Notes under the pieces: generated by a model
What the model was told of the DNA's origin: nothing
Seen by the model: the letters and a program-made list of their open reading frames with translations, nothing else
The model's database searches: none
From: Candidatus Rokuibacteriota bacterium
GTDB taxonomy: Bacteria > Methylomirabilota > Methylomirabilia > Rokubacteriales > CSP1-6
NCBI GenBank assembly: GCA_016179165.1
Contig: JACORX010000089.1
Location: forward strand, 1-13,679
Reading direction: 5' to 3'
Length of the DNA stretch: 13,679 bases
Translations under genes and position numbers: made by a program
Shown: piece by piece, positions 12,998 to 13,679 of the stretch
Layout of the letters: each line of letters starts with the position of its first letter
Numbering within the stretch: the stretch's first letter is position 1

Positions 12998-13588
12998 ATG
13001 GGCCGCAGATCCTCTTGGTACGGGTGTCTTCCGTTCCTGGTGCTTGCGGCGGGGCTGATTGGCGTGGCGCCCGGCGAGGCCGTGTCGTTCGCGCTGACGG
13101 ACCACGACCGCGAGCAGGCCGTGCGCGCGGGCATGAAGAGCGTCGTGACCGAGGAGTTCGGGAAGGAATGGCGCTTCACGGACGCGTCCGGGCAGACGCT
13201 CACTGTGATGACGCCGTTCCACCGCTTAGCACTGGCGTCGCGCAACTCGACGTTCCGCAGCCGGGAGCTCAAGCCCAAGGACGTCGAGGCGCTGATGAAG
13301 GACTACGAGGGCAAGCTCGCCTTCCGGGTGACGCTGCGAGGCGGCAAGACGGATTTCGCCCGCTTCTACGCGCCGACGCTCGTGGCGGGGGCGCAGGAGG
13401 TGAAGGCGAGTTTCGTGCAGAACGAGCGCACCGCGCTCCGCGAGGACGACGGGCGGTACGCGGCGCAGTGCCTGTACGTATTTCCGGCCGAGAGGCTGAA
13501 CCCGAAGGGCCGGGTGGTGTTGGTGGTCAAGGACGCCGATGAGCGTGAGGTCGCGAAGTTCACCGTTGATCTCGCCGCGATGCGATAG
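12998..13588 (+). CDS. Secreted/periplasmic protein of unknown family
   Basis: This is a 196-residue protein I do not recognise. It has a clear signal sequence: MGRRSSWYG, the hydrophobic core CLPFLVLAAGLIGVA and a small-residue region PGEAVS before a predicted mature start around residue 28-32. The mature part (about 165 residues) is charged and mixed alpha/beta. It contains TDHDREQAVRAG, TVMTPFHRLALASRNS, a Lys-rich LKPKDVEALMKDYEGKLAFR and a final strand-rich part (RVVLVVKDADEREVAKFTVDL). Only Cys residues C10 and C158 are present, so no structural disulfide is expected after signal cleavage. The ATG at 12998 is preferred over an upstream frame-open start at 12878 because it opens the signal peptide and follows TGCTAGAAT by 10 nt. 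The downstream gene begins 22 bp later and is probably cotranscribed. Confidence 0.75.
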   Translation: MGRRSSWYGCLPFLVLAAGLIGVAPGEAVSFALTDHDREQAVRAGMKSVVTEEFGKEWRFTDASGQTLTVMTPFHRLALASRNSTFRSRELKPKDVEALMKDYEGKLAFRVTLRGGKTDFARFYAPTLVAGAQEVKASFVQNERTALREDDGRYAAQCLYVFPAERLNPKGRVVLVVKDADEREVAKFTVDLAAMR

Positions 13589-13610
13589 GCGCGGCGCACA
13601 GGGAGAGCCG

Positions 13611-13679
13611 ATGGTCACGAAGGAGCGGTTCGCGCAGGGCATGACGGTCCAGCAGTACCTCGATCAGATGGGCACCAAC
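13611..13679 (+). CDS. Start of a gene cut by the window edge, possibly thioredoxin-family
   Basis: The first 23 codons read MVTKERFAQGMT then VQQYLDQMGTN, open to the right edge. GGGAGAG at 13601-13607 provides a ribosome binding site 3-4 nt before the ATG, which supports a real start. The pattern E-R-F-x-x-G-(M/L)-T-x-x-x-Y-L-x-x-M-x-x-N recalls the N-terminal segment ahead of the thioredoxin fold in some bacterial thioredoxin-family proteins, but the redox motif would lie outside the window, so this is a weak suggestion. It probably forms an operon with the secreted protein 22 bp upstream. Confidence 0.5.
   Translation, partial: MVTKERFAQGMTVQQYLDQMGTN

Noticed and set aside
1..13679. CRISPR arrays, tRNA or rRNA genes, defence or toxin-antitoxin systems
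   Set aside because: No spaced repeats, cloverleaf sequences, nuclease or toxin motifs were seen; the window looks like metabolic and envelope-related chromosome.

Overview
The window is GC-rich, densely packed bacterial chromosome: short intergenic gaps, several overlapping stops and starts, and strong G/C bias at third codon positions. It contains no rRNA, tRNA, CRISPR array, phage gene or transposase that I can see. The mix of dTDP-sugar, acyl-CoA and HlyD/ABC export genes, the GC-rich codon use and a lipoprotein-like NagZ suggest a free-living, probably soil or groundwater, Gram-negative-type bacterium. A lineage such as Rokubacteria/Methylomirabilota or a deltaproteobacterial relative is a guess, not something the sequence proves.

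Layout. (1) 2-400, the 3' end of a PfkB-family (ribokinase-like) sugar kinase. (2) 397-2951, a dTDP-sugar locus: rfbA on the minus strand, divergent from an RmlC-family cupin and rfbB on the plus strand. These give dTDP-glucose and then dTDP-4-keto-6-deoxyglucose; no rfbD reductase is present. (3) 2993-4159 (minus), a NagZ-type family 3 beta-N-acetylhexosaminidase with a lipoprotein-like N-terminus. (4) 4182-9168, a plus-strand run with tiny gaps: MFS transporter, PaaG-like crotonase, ketoacyl synthase III homologue with an insertion, patatin-like lipase and family-5 uracil-DNA glycosylase. (5) 9188-9496 (minus), a small four-helix SMR/YnfA-like membrane protein that is easy to miss inside a long spurious open frame. 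(6) 9573-12763, an export operon: a 32-codon leader ORF, HlyD-family adaptor, ABC ATPase and ABC-2 permease. (7) 12764-12922, an orphan piece of an M16 peptidase gene. (8) 12998-13588, a secreted protein of unknown family, then the first 23 codons of another gene at the right edge.

The least ordinary signals are small. Six starts have a -10-like hexamer only 5-10 nt upstream, which implies leaderless or nearly leaderless mRNAs. NagZ and the MFS gene appear to fire from one shared TATA core between two CATG start codons 22 bp apart. The RmlC-family gene and hlyD both lack a clear ribosome binding site, and each follows a short ORF that begins at such a promoter and ends at or just before the main start. 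The first of these ORFs reads like the N-terminus of a sugar-1-phosphate nucleotidyltransferase. With the M16 fragment, that makes two possible deletion scars in 13.7 kb.

Working together: the rfb genes feed surface polysaccharide synthesis, NagZ acts in peptidoglycan recycling, and HlyD/ABC/ABC-2 is a tripartite exporter whose outer-membrane channel is not in the window. The MFS/crotonase/KAS III/patatin run looks like an acyl-chain module (transport, isomerisation, condensation, hydrolysis) whose product cannot be read from sequence.
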